64,000 bases of DNA from Azospirillum sp. SYSU D00513 (GCF_017356015.1 NZ_JAFIQV010000003.1:1-64000); one strand, 5' to 3'. Shown: positions 38,410-46,244, numbered from the stretch's first letter. The notes: generated by a model not told the origin, from the letters alone. Made by a program: numbers and translations.

Positions 38410-39318
38410 ATGCTGACCGTCAATGAATGGGCAAAACTCAACCCGTCGCCGCTGGCGTCGGGCGTTGTCGAGATCTTCGCCCGCGAGAACCCGGTTCTCG
38501 CCCTGCTGCCGTTTGCCAACATCGCCGGCAACTCCTTCCGCTACAACATCGAGCAGACCTTGCCCGGCATTGCCTTTCGCGACTTCAACGAAGGCTATGC
38601 GGAGTCCACCGGCGTCATCAACCCGATGACGGAGAAGCTGACCATCGTCGGCGGCGACTCCGACTATGACGTCGCGCAGATCGCGATGCAGACCGGCGAC
38701 AACAACAGCCGCGCCGTCCATGACGCCATGAAGGCCAAGGCCCTCACCCTGGAATGGCTCAAGACCTTCTTCCACGGCGACACCGCCGTGAACGCGAAAG
38801 CCTTCGACGGTCTTAACAAGCGCCTGACCGGCAATCAGGTGCTCATCAGCGGCGCCAACGGCGCGCCGATCTCCCTGTCCGCCCTGGACGAGCTGATCGA
38901 CGCCGTGACCGGCGCCCCGTCGGCGATCTTCATGCCGAAGGCCGTAATCCGCCAGCTGCGCGCCCTGCTGCGCGCGTCGGGCGGCACCGCGCCCGATCAG
39001 CTCATGGTCCCCGACTTCGGTCGCCCGGTCATGTCCTACAACGGCGTGCCGGTTCTGCCGATTGAGGAAGGCGCCGACGGTGCCGCGATCCTCGATTTTA
39101 ACGAGACCGTCGGCACAAACGAAGAAACCGCCAGCGTCTACGCCGTCCGCTTCGCGCCCGATGCGCTGCACGGCATCCAGACGGCGCCGATCAGCGTGCG
39201 CGATCTCGGCGAGATCGACAGCAAGCCGGCGCTGCGGACCCGCACCGAGTGGTATTCGGGCGTGGTGCTGAAGCACCCGAAGTGCGCCGCCCGCCTGACG
39301 GGCGTCGCGAAGGCGTAA
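38410..39318 (+). CDS. phage major capsid protein
   Basis: A 302-residue protein with the features of an HK97-fold shell protein: N-terminal extended arm (VNEWAKLNPSPLASGVVEIF), E-loop-like region (RYNIEQTLPGIAFRDFNEGYAEST), a P-domain spine helix and the A-domain stretch YNGVPVLPIEEGADGAAILDFN with VYAVRFAPDALHGIQT. There is no long N-terminal delta domain, which fits the lack of a prohead protease and the presence of a separate small scaffold-like gene. The gene is preceded by AAAGGAA. Confidence 0.83.
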   Translation: MLTVNEWAKLNPSPLASGVVEIFARENPVLALLPFANIAGNSFRYNIEQTLPGIAFRDFNEGYAESTGVINPMTEKLTIVGGDSDYDVAQIAMQTGDNNSRAVHDAMKAKALTLEWLKTFFHGDTAVNAKAFDGLNKRLTGNQVLISGANGAPISLSALDELIDAVTGAPSAIFMPKAVIRQLRALLRASGGTAPDQLMVPDFGRPVMSYNGVPVLPIEEGADGAAILDFNETVGTNEETASVYAVRFAPDALHGIQTAPISVRDLGEIDSKPALRTRTEWYSGVVLKHPKCAARLTGVAKA

Positions 39319-39329
39319 CCCCTGCTGAT

Positions 39330-39371
39330 CACCCGGCGGTGGCGCCTTGCGCGCAGCGCCACCACCGGGTG
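39330..39371 (+). terminator. strong hairpin after the capsid gene
   Basis: CACCCGGCGGTGGCGC (39330-39345) pairs with GCGCCACCACCGGGTG (39356-39371) with a single mismatch and a 10-base loop, beginning 12 bases past the capsid stop. No T-run follows, so it may be an attenuator or an mRNA-stabilising stem that keeps capsid message higher than that of the connector genes downstream. Confidence 0.55.
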
Positions 39372-39486
39372 CCGGGGTCTCCGTCGGGCCATCGTCCCGC
39401 CTCCCAAAAGCAACCCCGACCGCCCGCGGCACGCCTCTAGGTCTCCCAGTGTGCGCGGCGGGCTTCTCCCCTTCAGGACCGCCGTC

Positions 39487-39843
39487 ATGCTCGAAGCTCT
39501 CGCTGCCCGTCTGCAATCCGCGCTCAGCCTACCAGTCTTCGTCGGCTTCAAGCCGCCGAGCCATGGCCGTTGCGTCGTGCTGCGCGCTCTGCCGACGGCG
39601 ATTGACGCCGAGCTGCCCGGCCTGCACCGGCTCGACTTCGTCGTGACGGCCTTTTCCGACGATCTCGCCGACGCGCTGCAGACAGCCGGCGCCACGTCGG
39701 CCGCGATCAACCTTCTCGGCGCGCCGCTCGCCGAGTGGTGGGTTCTCCACTGCCGGCCGCTGACCTTGCCTGTCCCGAACAACCCGGCGCCGGGCGTGAC
39801 CACCGCCGAGTTCCGCGCCACCGCCCGTTGGAGGCTCGCTTGA
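39487..39843 (+). CDS. putative head-tail connector / minor capsid protein
   Basis: A 118-residue protein (MLEALAARLQSALSLPVFVG, then FVVTAFSDDLADALQTAGAT). The start helix, the beta-strand VGFKPP and the ordered strands resemble small minor capsid and tail-terminator proteins placed after the capsid gene in SPP1-like modules. The exact family is not certain. The stop codon overlaps the TTG start of the next gene. Confidence 0.55.
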   Translation: MLEALAARLQSALSLPVFVGFKPPSHGRCVVLRALPTAIDAELPGLHRLDFVVTAFSDDLADALQTAGATSAAINLLGAPLAEWWVLHCRPLTLPVPNNPAPGVTTAEFRATARWRLA

Positions 39844-40154
39844 TCGACGATCTCGCCGACCTGATGCCCGATGTTGTCGAGCATGCGCCGGCAAACGGCC
39901 ATGACGTCTACGGTGCGCCGAGCTACGGCCCGGCCAGCACCTACCGCGCCCGCGTCGCCTACCGCTCGCGCCTGGTGCGCGACCGTAACGGCGACACCGT
40001 CGCTGCGCGCGGTTCGGCCTGGTTGGCTGGCGCGCCCGTCGTCGGGCTCGACGACCGGGTGACGCTGCCCGACGGCACAAGCCCGCCCCTTCTCGCCGTG
40101 GACCGCCTCACCGATGAGCGCGGCGCCACCGTCGTCAAAATTCACTTCGGATGA
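39840..40154 (+). CDS. putative head-closure (stopper) protein
   Basis: A 104-residue beta-rich protein beginning at TTG 39840, which has GGAGG five bases upstream and overlaps the preceding stop as TTGA. The sequence PSYGPASTYRARVAYRSRLVRD and VVGLDDRVTLPDGTSPPLLAVD resembles the small stopper-type beta barrels that seal the portal after packaging. A longer frame exists upstream but overlaps the previous gene and lacks the ribosome site. Confidence 0.6.
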   Translation: MIDDLADLMPDVVEHAPANGHDVYGAPSYGPASTYRARVAYRSRLVRDRNGDTVAARGSAWLAGAPVVGLDDRVTLPDGTSPPLLAVDRLTDERGATVVKIHFG

Positions 40155-40161
40155 CTGCGCC

Positions 40162-40620
40162 ATGCTGACCGTTGGAACGAACGCCTACCTCGACGCCGCC
40201 ACGGCCGACGCCTACTTCGCCGACCAGCTGCGCGCCGACGGCTGGACCAAGGCGAGCGCCGAAGACCGCGACCGGGCGCTGATCATGGCGACAGCCGCTC
40301 TCGATCGCCTCAGCTTTGCCGGCATGATCGTCAAAACCGAACAGCGCCTTGCATGGCCGCGCGCCAACGTCCGCGACGGCGAACGCCGTTCACTTCCGGC
40401 CAACATCGTGCCCGACGCGATCCGCCGCGCCGTTTGTGAATGGGCACTCACGCTTTTGACCGCTGCGCCCAGCTCCGGCCCGGCAATCAGCTCGCGCAGC
40501 GTCGGCGATCTCCGCGTTGATTACCGGCCGACCACGGCCGACGGCGTGCCGCCAACCGTGCGCGCGATCCTGTCGCCCTTTCTGCGCTCCGGTGGGCATG
40601 ACGCCGACCTGATCGCCTGA
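40162..40620 (+). CDS. head-tail adaptor (DnaT-like/gp6-like) protein
   Basis: A 152-residue helical protein of the phage adaptor group that is often labelled DnaT-like: NAYLDAATADAYFADQLRADGW, then ALIMATAALDRLSFAGMIVK, the WPR motif (LAWPRANVRDGE) and PDAIRRAVCEWALTLL. Such proteins form the ring below the portal to which the tail or stopper attaches. In this element it is among the last recognisable head genes; no tail gene follows. Confidence 0.7.
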   Translation: MLTVGTNAYLDAATADAYFADQLRADGWTKASAEDRDRALIMATAALDRLSFAGMIVKTEQRLAWPRANVRDGERRSLPANIVPDAIRRAVCEWALTLLTAAPSSGPAISSRSVGDLRVDYRPTTADGVPPTVRAILSPFLRSGGHDADLIA

Positions 40621-40645
40621 CGTCGCCAAGATCGGACAAGCCGCC

Positions 40646-40960
40646 ATGCTTGAAGACCGCGATCAGATCAACGGCGAGCGCCACCTCTGGCGCGCCGTCA
40701 TCCTCCAAGCCCTTCGGGATGCGACAAGCCGGATGCCGGCGGGCATCCATCAACCCAAGCGCGCCAATCTCGTGCGCCTCGCCGCCCGCGAATGGTTTGA
40801 AGCGGCCGATCAAGACTTCATTGAAGCGTGCCTGCGCGCCGATCTCGATCCCGACGCCGTGCGTGAAGCTGCGCTCTTCGCCATCAATGCGCCACCACCA
40901 CTGCACCGCCGGAACCGTTCATGCACAAGCCAGAAGCCGAAGCGCAAAGCCCAGCACTGA
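40646..40960 (+). CDS. small conserved phage-type protein
   Basis: A 104-residue protein with a core resembling a recurrent small phage protein of alphaproteobacteria: HLWRAVILQALRDATSRMPA, then LAAREWFEAADQDFIEACLRADLDPDAVREAALFAI. This pattern is usually found near terminase and head genes in prophages of Rhizobiales and Rhodospirillales. Its function is not known. The C-terminal tail is basic. Confidence 0.6.
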   Translation: MLEDRDQINGERHLWRAVILQALRDATSRMPAGIHQPKRANLVRLAAREWFEAADQDFIEACLRADLDPDAVREAALFAINAPPPLHRRNRSCTSQKPKRKAQH

Positions 40961-41170
40961 CAGAGGACACCGCCGGGGCGTAGCCGCTACGGCCGGAAGG
41001 GACATAGGAGATCCCTCCCAACTCCGCCGGTGAATGGATACGCCCAAGTTCCATCAACGCTCCCGCCCGCGAGCAATTCCCCGATCAGCCGAAAGCCCAG
41101 CGTTCCCAAGGGCCGGAGCTGCCAAAAACGTTATTATGTAACATTCATGCCCGACCGATAGGAGCCCGTC

Positions 41171-41569
41171 ATGCCCCGCACCGCCACCGTCCCGGCCGAC
41201 CTTGCGCCGAGCCTTGCCGAGCCCTTCGATCTCGTCTTGAACGGGGAGAAGATCGACGGGCGAACCCAACTCGCCCGCCGCTACAAGACCATTGCCGGCG
41301 ATCTCATGGCGCAGCTGGGCAACGCCGTCACGCCCGCCGAGAAGATCCAGTTGCGCGCGGCTGCCGTCCTGGCCTTGCTGATCGAGCGCGACACCGCCGC
41401 GCTGTTGGAGGGGCAGGAGATCGACGCCGAAGGCCTGCGCCGGAACGTAACGGTGCTGGGCGCGCAGCTGATCCGATTGGGCATGGCCGCGAAGTCGAGA
41501 GACATCACGAAAGGCAACCGGAAGGCCTTCGACGCCCATGCAAGCGCGATCCTCGACGCCGACGAATGA
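41171..41569 (+). CDS. small helical phage-type protein
   Basis: A 132-residue helical protein (GRTQLARRYKTIAGDLMAQL, then EKIQLRAAAVLALLIERDTA and NVTVLGAQLIRLGMAAKSRD). The repeated helices resemble small phage proteins that accompany terminase genes; a small terminase is one candidate role since none other is present. TAGGAG lies ahead of the ATG. It is separated from the connector genes by 210 bases with no other gene. Confidence 0.55.
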   Translation: MPRTATVPADLAPSLAEPFDLVLNGEKIDGRTQLARRYKTIAGDLMAQLGNAVTPAEKIQLRAAAVLALLIERDTAALLEGQEIDAEGLRRNVTVLGAQLIRLGMAAKSRDITKGNRKAFDAHASAILDADE

Positions 41570-41891
41570 GCCCCTTCCGGCGGCAAGAGTGAAACCGCCC
41601 GTAAAGATGTTCTACCTATACGGGACGTAATAAGATGAATTATGGAAAATAAAATCTAGGCGCGCCGAAAACGGAAAGCGAGGGCTTCCAACGGGTCCAG
41701 CGTTTGGGCTTCTGGTGGGCGTGGCGCGGCGGACTCTGGTCTCAGCATCCAGGGCATTTCGTCACCCCGGAGCGCCCCTTTTGGCCCGTCCTTGTGACCG
41801 CTGTCCTAGATTTCTTGTCGGCCGGGCGCCGGCCTCACGCTGCGCGGCGCGGCTTAGATCACGCGCGGTTGTACCGTTCGGGCGCTGCGGA
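41570..41891. other. gene-free stretch in the element
   Basis: No supported gene. The first part (41606-41658) is an AT-rich patch that could hold a promoter, followed by ordinary GC-rich sequence. An open frame on the plus strand at 41704-41952 overlaps the lipoprotein gene antisense and shows no protein-like features. Confidence 0.6.
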
Positions 41892-42317
41892 TCAGTCAAC
41901 GATCTCAGCGGAAGGCTGGATCGCGGGCAGCTGTCCTGACGTCCGAATGTAGCGCGGCTTCCCCGCTTCCAGGCGCAACAGGATCTCGCCCACGACGTTG
42001 TTCGAGCTTCGGCCCCAGCCCCAGGAGACGCCGAAGACATGATCGCCGGGCGGGAGGTAGAGGGTTGCGCGCTCGCCCGCCTCTAGCGTGGCGGCTTCAA
42101 CCCCATCAACCTTGATCGTGTGAGAGGCGCCGCCTCCCGTGAAGCCGCTGTCACGCACGATGATGACAGTTGCCGCGCCGGGTGCTTCCTGCCCGTACGC
42201 GTAGACGCGATCCGCCGGCACCAGAGCGGCTTTTGATGCCTTCACCGGCTCCGTCGCGCATCCCGACACAAACAAAGCCGCAGCAAGCGCCGCTGCCGGC
42301 AAGCCGTACCGCATCAT
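41892..42317 (-). CDS. lipoprotein carried by the element
   Basis: A 141-residue lipoprotein: signal peptide with lipobox FVSGC (Cys about residue 19), then a beta-rich domain with VIIVRDSGFTGGGASHTIKVDG, ERATLYLPPGDHVFGVSWG and IRTSGQLPAIQP. The pattern of a strand-loop-strand with L-x-P-G-x-H resembles DUF2846-like outer membrane lipoproteins. It is encoded on the strand opposite to the head genes, with the next gene. Possible role in altering the host surface; this is an inference. Confidence 0.7.
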   Translation of the reverse strand: MMRYGLPAAALAAALFVSGCATEPVKASKAALVPADRVYAYGQEAPGAATVIIVRDSGFTGGGASHTIKVDGVEAATLEAGERATLYLPPGDHVFGVSWGWGRSSNNVVGEILLRLEAGKPRYIRTSGQLPAIQPSAEIVD

Positions 42318-42383
42318 CCTACCCCGAAGCTGAACCATGGCGGCCGGATTGTAGGGCGGCCATCAACGGGCAGCAACGCCCGC

Positions 42384-42710
42384 CTAGTTCCGGTCGAGCG
42401 TGCCGGCGCGGCGCCCGCCCCGGTCGCGGATCACCAGCTGATCGGAGCCACGGTAGAGCGGCGCCACGCTGCCAACGCTCCGGCCCGCCCGGTCGCGCAG
42501 CGTGTAGCTGTCGCTGCCCTGGTAGAGCGGCCGGGCCGTGCCCGTACTGCGGCCGGCGCTGTCGCGCAGCTGGTAGGTCTCGGATCCCTTGAAGAGCGGC
42601 CGAGCGCTGCGGGTCTCGCCCAGGCTATCCAGGCTGCCGGCATCGGCGGGCGTCATGACAAAGGTTGCCGCCGCGATCAGTAAGGCAAGGGTGACGATGG
42701 CGCGCAGCAT
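42384..42710 (-). CDS. exported repeat protein (RPL-x2-GSD-x-Y-x-LRD repeats)
   Basis: A 108-residue protein with a signal peptide (cleavage near PADA, residue 23) and three to four repeats of about 25 residues of the form ARPLFKGSETYQLRDSAGRS, RPLYQGSDSYTLRDRAGRSV and PLYRGSDQLVIRDRGGRR. The host gene at 62403-62738 encodes the same architecture, so this is a cargo gene with a chromosomal paralogue in the same window. Short beta-hairpin repeats suggest a wall- or glycan-contacting surface; the function is unknown. Confidence 0.75.
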   Translation of the reverse strand: MLRAIVTLALLIAAATFVMTPADAGSLDSLGETRSARPLFKGSETYQLRDSAGRSTGTARPLYQGSDSYTLRDRAGRSVGSVAPLYRGSDQLVIRDRGGRRAGTLDRN

Positions 42711-42957
42711 GGCAAGGACTCCGCTGGTTTCACCCTGACGTGAACACGTCGCCGGCCCGTGGCAATCCCTCGACCGTGGCAGGACGGGGCGGGCGCGGCA
42801 CCGTGCCGCAGGCGGGCCGGGCCGGGCGCTGCCGGCCGCCCGGCACCCCATCCCCTCCCCAGGGGACTCGTCCGGCAGGTGGTGCACCCACGAAATAACT
42901 CGGACCGCGCTCTTCTAAAAGGCATAATCATCGTATTGATGTCTGGAGCGCCTTACG

Positions 42958-43686
42958 ATGGAAGCACCTGAAGCTTTGAAAATAAAAAGAGCGCACTGCA
43001 ACGGCTGCTTAGGATTGCGAAAACAATTCATACTTGGCGAGACGAAATGGCGCTCAGGTTCGGTTGTGGCAGCTGGCTATGAATTCGAGTACCATAGATG
43101 CCTATTTGCGCTTAAGTGTTGCGGATGCGATCACTTCAACATCAAAGAAGAAGGATACTTCACAGATATAGGCGAAGAACCATCAGGAGATCCTGAATAC
43201 GAAAATTATTACCCGAGCAAAATGTTTAGAAAACTGCCTGGGCGCTCAAGCTTCCACAGCTTGAGGAAGCATGCGCATATATATGATCTTCTTGAGGAAG
43301 TAATCCATGCTTATCATGGAGAACATTATAGACTTGCAGGAATGGGGCTTAGATCCGTATTGGATTATGTGCTTACAGATATACTCGAAGGCGACAAGGG
43401 ATTTCAAGAGAAGATTGATTGGATGGTTGAAAAGGGGCATATATCACAGCGGGATAAAAGTACATTGGCAAAATTCATTGAGATAGGGAACGCAGCAGTT
43501 CATAGGGGGTTTGCGCCATCGCAAGAAGACGTCGATATTCTTCTTGACTATGCGATGACCTTCCTAAGAAATTTCTACGATTTTGACGCTTCTTTGGCAG
43601 AAATACATGGGCGCGTGCCACCCAGTGCACCGAAACTTCCTAAGTTGCCAAAGAGTCGCACGCCGTCTGATGGTTCGGCAGCATAA
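42958..43686 (+). CDS. DUF4145 domain protein, AT-rich cargo
   Basis: A 242-residue soluble protein. The N-terminus has a zinc-ribbon-like cysteine set (HCNGCLG, then CLFALKCCGCDHF), and the rest matches DUF4145: AGMGLRSVLDYVLTDILEG, KIDWMVEKGHIS, FIEIGNAAVHRGFAPSQED. DUF4145 domains are often parts of restriction or other defence systems, here as a stand-alone protein. The base composition is visibly AT-rich (codons such as ATA, TTA, AAA) against its neighbours, so it came from another source. A defence role is an inference. Confidence 0.78.
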   Translation: MEAPEALKIKRAHCNGCLGLRKQFILGETKWRSGSVVAAGYEFEYHRCLFALKCCGCDHFNIKEEGYFTDIGEEPSGDPEYENYYPSKMFRKLPGRSSFHSLRKHAHIYDLLEEVIHAYHGEHYRLAGMGLRSVLDYVLTDILEGDKGFQEKIDWMVEKGHISQRDKSTLAKFIEIGNAAVHRGFAPSQEDVDILLDYAMTFLRNFYDFDASLAEIHGRVPPSAPKLPKLPKSRTPSDGSAA

Positions 43687-43785
43687 GTTTGCATCATCGT
43701 CCTACAAGCAACGAGGGCTTATGGTATCTAAATAACTGAAGCAATCAGAGCCGACATACGCGCCAGCCGTCGGCTCACATGCGCC

Positions 43786-45309
43786 CTATGCTGCCCGCTT
43801 CAGCGCGTCGGCCGGCATGTCTGCCCACGGCCCACCTTCGCCGTACAGCTGCTCTAGCATGTCGAGCCATGCCGGCGGCTTCAGCACCCTCAGAACAGCC
43901 AAGGCGGTCTGATCCTGCTTGAGGCGCTTCTCAAATTCCTTCAGCAATGCCTCACGGCTGGCGCCCTGGTCACATTTCCCCAAGGCTGTCCAAGCCGCCA
44001 TGATCGCAGAGGCATGGGCGCGCGCCCACGCTTGACCCTCCTCGTTGGGCTCGGCGGCCGTCCACGTTTCCAACTTCCTACGAGCGTTCTCCTGTTGTCC
44101 GTGCACGTGCGTAACTCTCTTGGCGAACCTAATGGGGTCATAGCTGACCGGCTTTGCCCTGGCCGGCTTCGGCTTGGCCGCCTTCTCGGCTTCGAGTTGC
44201 TTGGCGAAATGATCGTGCCGGCTTGCCACGTCACGCGCCGCACGCTCCCACGGCCCGCCTTCGCCGTGCAGCTGCTTCATCCGGTGCACATAGCGGTCAA
44301 TGGCGTCGTCGGACCCTGCCACCAACTCTGCGGCGCCCTCGATCTTCGCGAGTTCATCCTTGAAGTGGCGCGGTCGCACCTTGGGACCATGCGCCTGCAT
44401 GCAGCTGAGATACGCGACCGCCGCCATCAGCAGATCGTCAACGCGGCCCTTGAGCTGGCGTGCTACCGGCGCCGGCTGTTGATCGAGCCAAATCCTCAGC
44501 TCATCTCTGCGGGCGTCAGAAACGATCTCCAGCATCGGCGGCGGCTTGGGCGTCATTGCCTTGGCCTTGGCGCGCTGGGAGCGCTTGTATCTGGCATCGC
44601 GGATCAGAAGGGCGATGGCAGCGGACGGCAAGGCACCCTCCTCGACGTGCCGATTCCAGATCTCCGCGTCCTGCGCGGCGTCGGCGCACTCTGCGCCCTT
44701 GGCCTTCGCGTAGGGCTCAAGCGCCGCGTAGGCGGCGGCCGGGTCACTGAACCCCTTCCAGTCGAAGGCGCCCGGCTCCGGCTGCCAGCTAGGATCGCGT
44801 AGCGCGTCCTGCATCCGGCGAATATCCTCAGCGCGGCACTCAGCTTGCGCCTTTTCCTTCACGGCCTTGCGTTCCGCCTTGAACGCTGCAAACGACCGGC
44901 CCAGCTCGGTTCGCTCGGGCGTCCCTTTCTCCGCCAGTTCATAAGCTGAACGTTGCAGTTCCTCCCGGCGGTCATCTAAGAGCCTCAGACGCTGGACCAT
45001 CTCGGGCGTCAGCTGGTCCACCATGCGCTTTTCGAGCTTGATGATTCCAGCAAAGACCCTGCGCAGATATGCAAACTTGGCTATAAAGTCATCGTCAGAT
45101 GCGCCACCCGTTGTCTTGGTATTAGGAGGTAGATCGACCACGACAGAAGAGGATTCGGCGACTGCATCCGGGTGATCGTCACCAAGCTTGTCAATGATAC
45201 TGAAAAGATCGTCGTTATCTCCATTGCCTTCGGCGCCACAGGAGATAGATAGATGGGGCGATAAAGGCGGCTTTCCCTCTAGAAAGTCGTTGAAATCGGC
45301 GATGTTCAT
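43786..45309 (-). CDS. large protein of unknown function in the element's control region
   Basis: A 507-residue soluble protein, mostly helical, with no recognised domain. Residues 80-165 form a charged coiled coil (KRMVDQLTPEMVQRLRLLDD). Two copies of a motif, MKQLHGEGGPWERA near residue 342 and LEQLYGEGGPWADMP near 490, point to a duplicated module of about 130 residues in the second half, each ending in a Gly-Glu-Gly-Gly-Pro-Trp turn. AAGGAA precedes the ATG. Being next to the regulator and the possible origin, it might be the replication or helper-interacting protein of the element; nothing in the sequence proves that. Confidence 0.7.
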   Translation of the reverse strand: MNIADFNDFLEGKPPLSPHLSISCGAEGNGDNDDLFSIIDKLGDDHPDAVAESSSVVVDLPPNTKTTGGASDDDFIAKFAYLRRVFAGIIKLEKRMVDQLTPEMVQRLRLLDDRREELQRSAYELAEKGTPERTELGRSFAAFKAERKAVKEKAQAECRAEDIRRMQDALRDPSWQPEPGAFDWKGFSDPAAAYAALEPYAKAKGAECADAAQDAEIWNRHVEEGALPSAAIALLIRDARYKRSQRAKAKAMTPKPPPMLEIVSDARRDELRIWLDQQPAPVARQLKGRVDDLLMAAVAYLSCMQAHGPKVRPRHFKDELAKIEGAAELVAGSDDAIDRYVHRMKQLHGEGGPWERAARDVASRHDHFAKQLEAEKAAKPKPARAKPVSYDPIRFAKRVTHVHGQQENARRKLETWTAAEPNEEGQAWARAHASAIMAAWTALGKCDQGASREALLKEFEKRLKQDQTALAVLRVLKPPAWLDMLEQLYGEGGPWADMPADALKRAA

Positions 45310-45379
45310 AGATAAATTCCTTCTCGTGCTGTAGCAGCGGCATCAAGCAGGGGCGCCTGTCGCCACGGGCACCCATCGA

Positions 45380-45416
45380 AAAACCCGACCTCTCCCTGGG
45401 GTCGGGTTTTTTGTTA
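45380..45416 (-). terminator. intrinsic terminator, works in both directions
   Basis: AAAACCCGACC (45380-45390) and GGTCGGGTTTT (45400-45410) form an 11-bp stem with a 9-base loop and runs of A and T on either side. It lies immediately after the stop of the leftward gene at 45414, overlapping it slightly, and 70 bases upstream of the start of the leftward 507-residue gene. It isolates the two. Confidence 0.85.
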
Positions 45417-45902
45417 CGCGGCCGGTGAGTCGAGCTTCCCGGCCTCACGGCGCAACTGGCGCGCCAGATCCCGCGCGAGCGCCCGCGACATGACGCGTTT
45501 GCCGGCCTCGGCATACCCTTCAGCCTTGATCAGCATCCTCATGCCGCGCCCGTGCCGAACGACGGCAATGATGCACCCATCGGCCGTCTTCAGCGCGGCC
45601 GATGGTGGGTTCGTGGTGTAGCTGGTGCCCTCCAGAGCCTCGGCGAACGCGCGGGCTTCGGTCGGGTTCAGGCCGACAATGGGACAGGCGATGGCCGAAA
45701 AATGGACGAAGCATTCTCCCTCGTCCGCACAAGCGAGAACCTCATAGCCGGGCAGCGCGTCGGATACCCCGGTCTCGGCGATGGCGCTTGAGATCCATTC
45801 GTCCAGCAGCTCGGCGGCGCTGACGCCGTAGAACGCGACAAGCCGGCGGAGCTGTTCGCCGCGCTCGGCAGGAATCATGATCGTGGAAACGTTGCGCGAC
45901 AT
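45414..45902 (-). CDS. putative ribbon-helix-helix-type regulator
   Basis: A 162-residue protein. The N-terminal 45 residues look like a ribbon-helix-helix DNA-binding unit: a strand STIMIP followed by helices EQLRRLVAFYGVS and AAELLDEWISSAIAE. The remainder (EVLACADEGECFVHFSAIACP and onward) is unrecognised and may sense a ligand or partner. A perfect inverted repeat lies 18 bases upstream of its start, and a strong terminator follows it, so it is a self-contained and perhaps self-controlled unit. AAGGGG precedes the ATG. It is the best candidate for the element's master repressor. Confidence 0.6.
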   Translation of the reverse strand: MSRNVSTIMIPAERGEQLRRLVAFYGVSAAELLDEWISSAIAETGVSDALPGYEVLACADEGECFVHFSAIACPIVGLNPTEARAFAEALEGTSYTTNPPSAALKTADGCIIAVVRHGRGMRMLIKAEGYAEAGKRVMSRALARDLARQLRREAGKLDSPAA

Positions 45903-45919
45903 CGGGCCGCCCCTTCAAT

Positions 45920-45943
45920 GCTATAGCTTGGATCCTCTATAGC
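45920..45943. promoter_or_regulatory. inverted repeat upstream of the regulator gene
   Basis: GCTATAG (45920-45926) and CTATAGC (45937-45943) form a perfect inverted repeat around the 10-base spacer CTTGGATCCT, ending 18 bases above the ATG of the regulator gene. TATAG boxes also look like -10 elements in both directions. An operator for the encoded regulator is likely. Confidence 0.6.
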
Positions 45944-46077
45944 GGCCGGAGCATCAAGCTACGCCGAAACAGGCATTATCTTTAGCAATGTAACAAAGGT
46001 CATATGTTGCGGCGGCTGGCGGTGACGCCCGGAGCGGCCAAGCTCCTCGACCGGGCGGCGGCTCGTGCGAGGCTTAT

Positions 46078-46244
46078 CTCCCGGAGAAGGCCGCGAGGAA
46101 TCCGTCAGATCTCTTCCCCGCTCCCGGAGAGGGTCGCGGAAAATCTGTCCGGTGCGCTCCATATTAAGAAAGAAAGAGGAAGAGGAATGGAGAAGAATTT
46201 AATAGAGCCCATCGGACAGATTTCCCGCGACCCTCTCCGGGAGC
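46078..46244. repeat. 32-bp inverted repeat around an AT-rich loop, possible origin of the element
   Basis: A 32-base arm (46120-46151, starting GCTCCCGGAGAGGGTCGCGG) has its reverse complement at 46213-46244 with a single mismatch. The 61 bases between are purine- and AT-rich (GAAAGAGGAAGAGGAATGGAG and so on). A degenerate direct copy of the arm starts at 46078 (about 23 of 29 bases match). Such an arrangement of repeated binding units with an easily melted stretch resembles replication origins of small mobile elements. Packaging site and transcription terminator are alternatives. Confidence 0.55.

Noticed and set aside
41704..41952. 82-residue plus-strand frame
   Set aside because: It overlaps the lipoprotein gene antisense and has no start context or protein-like features.
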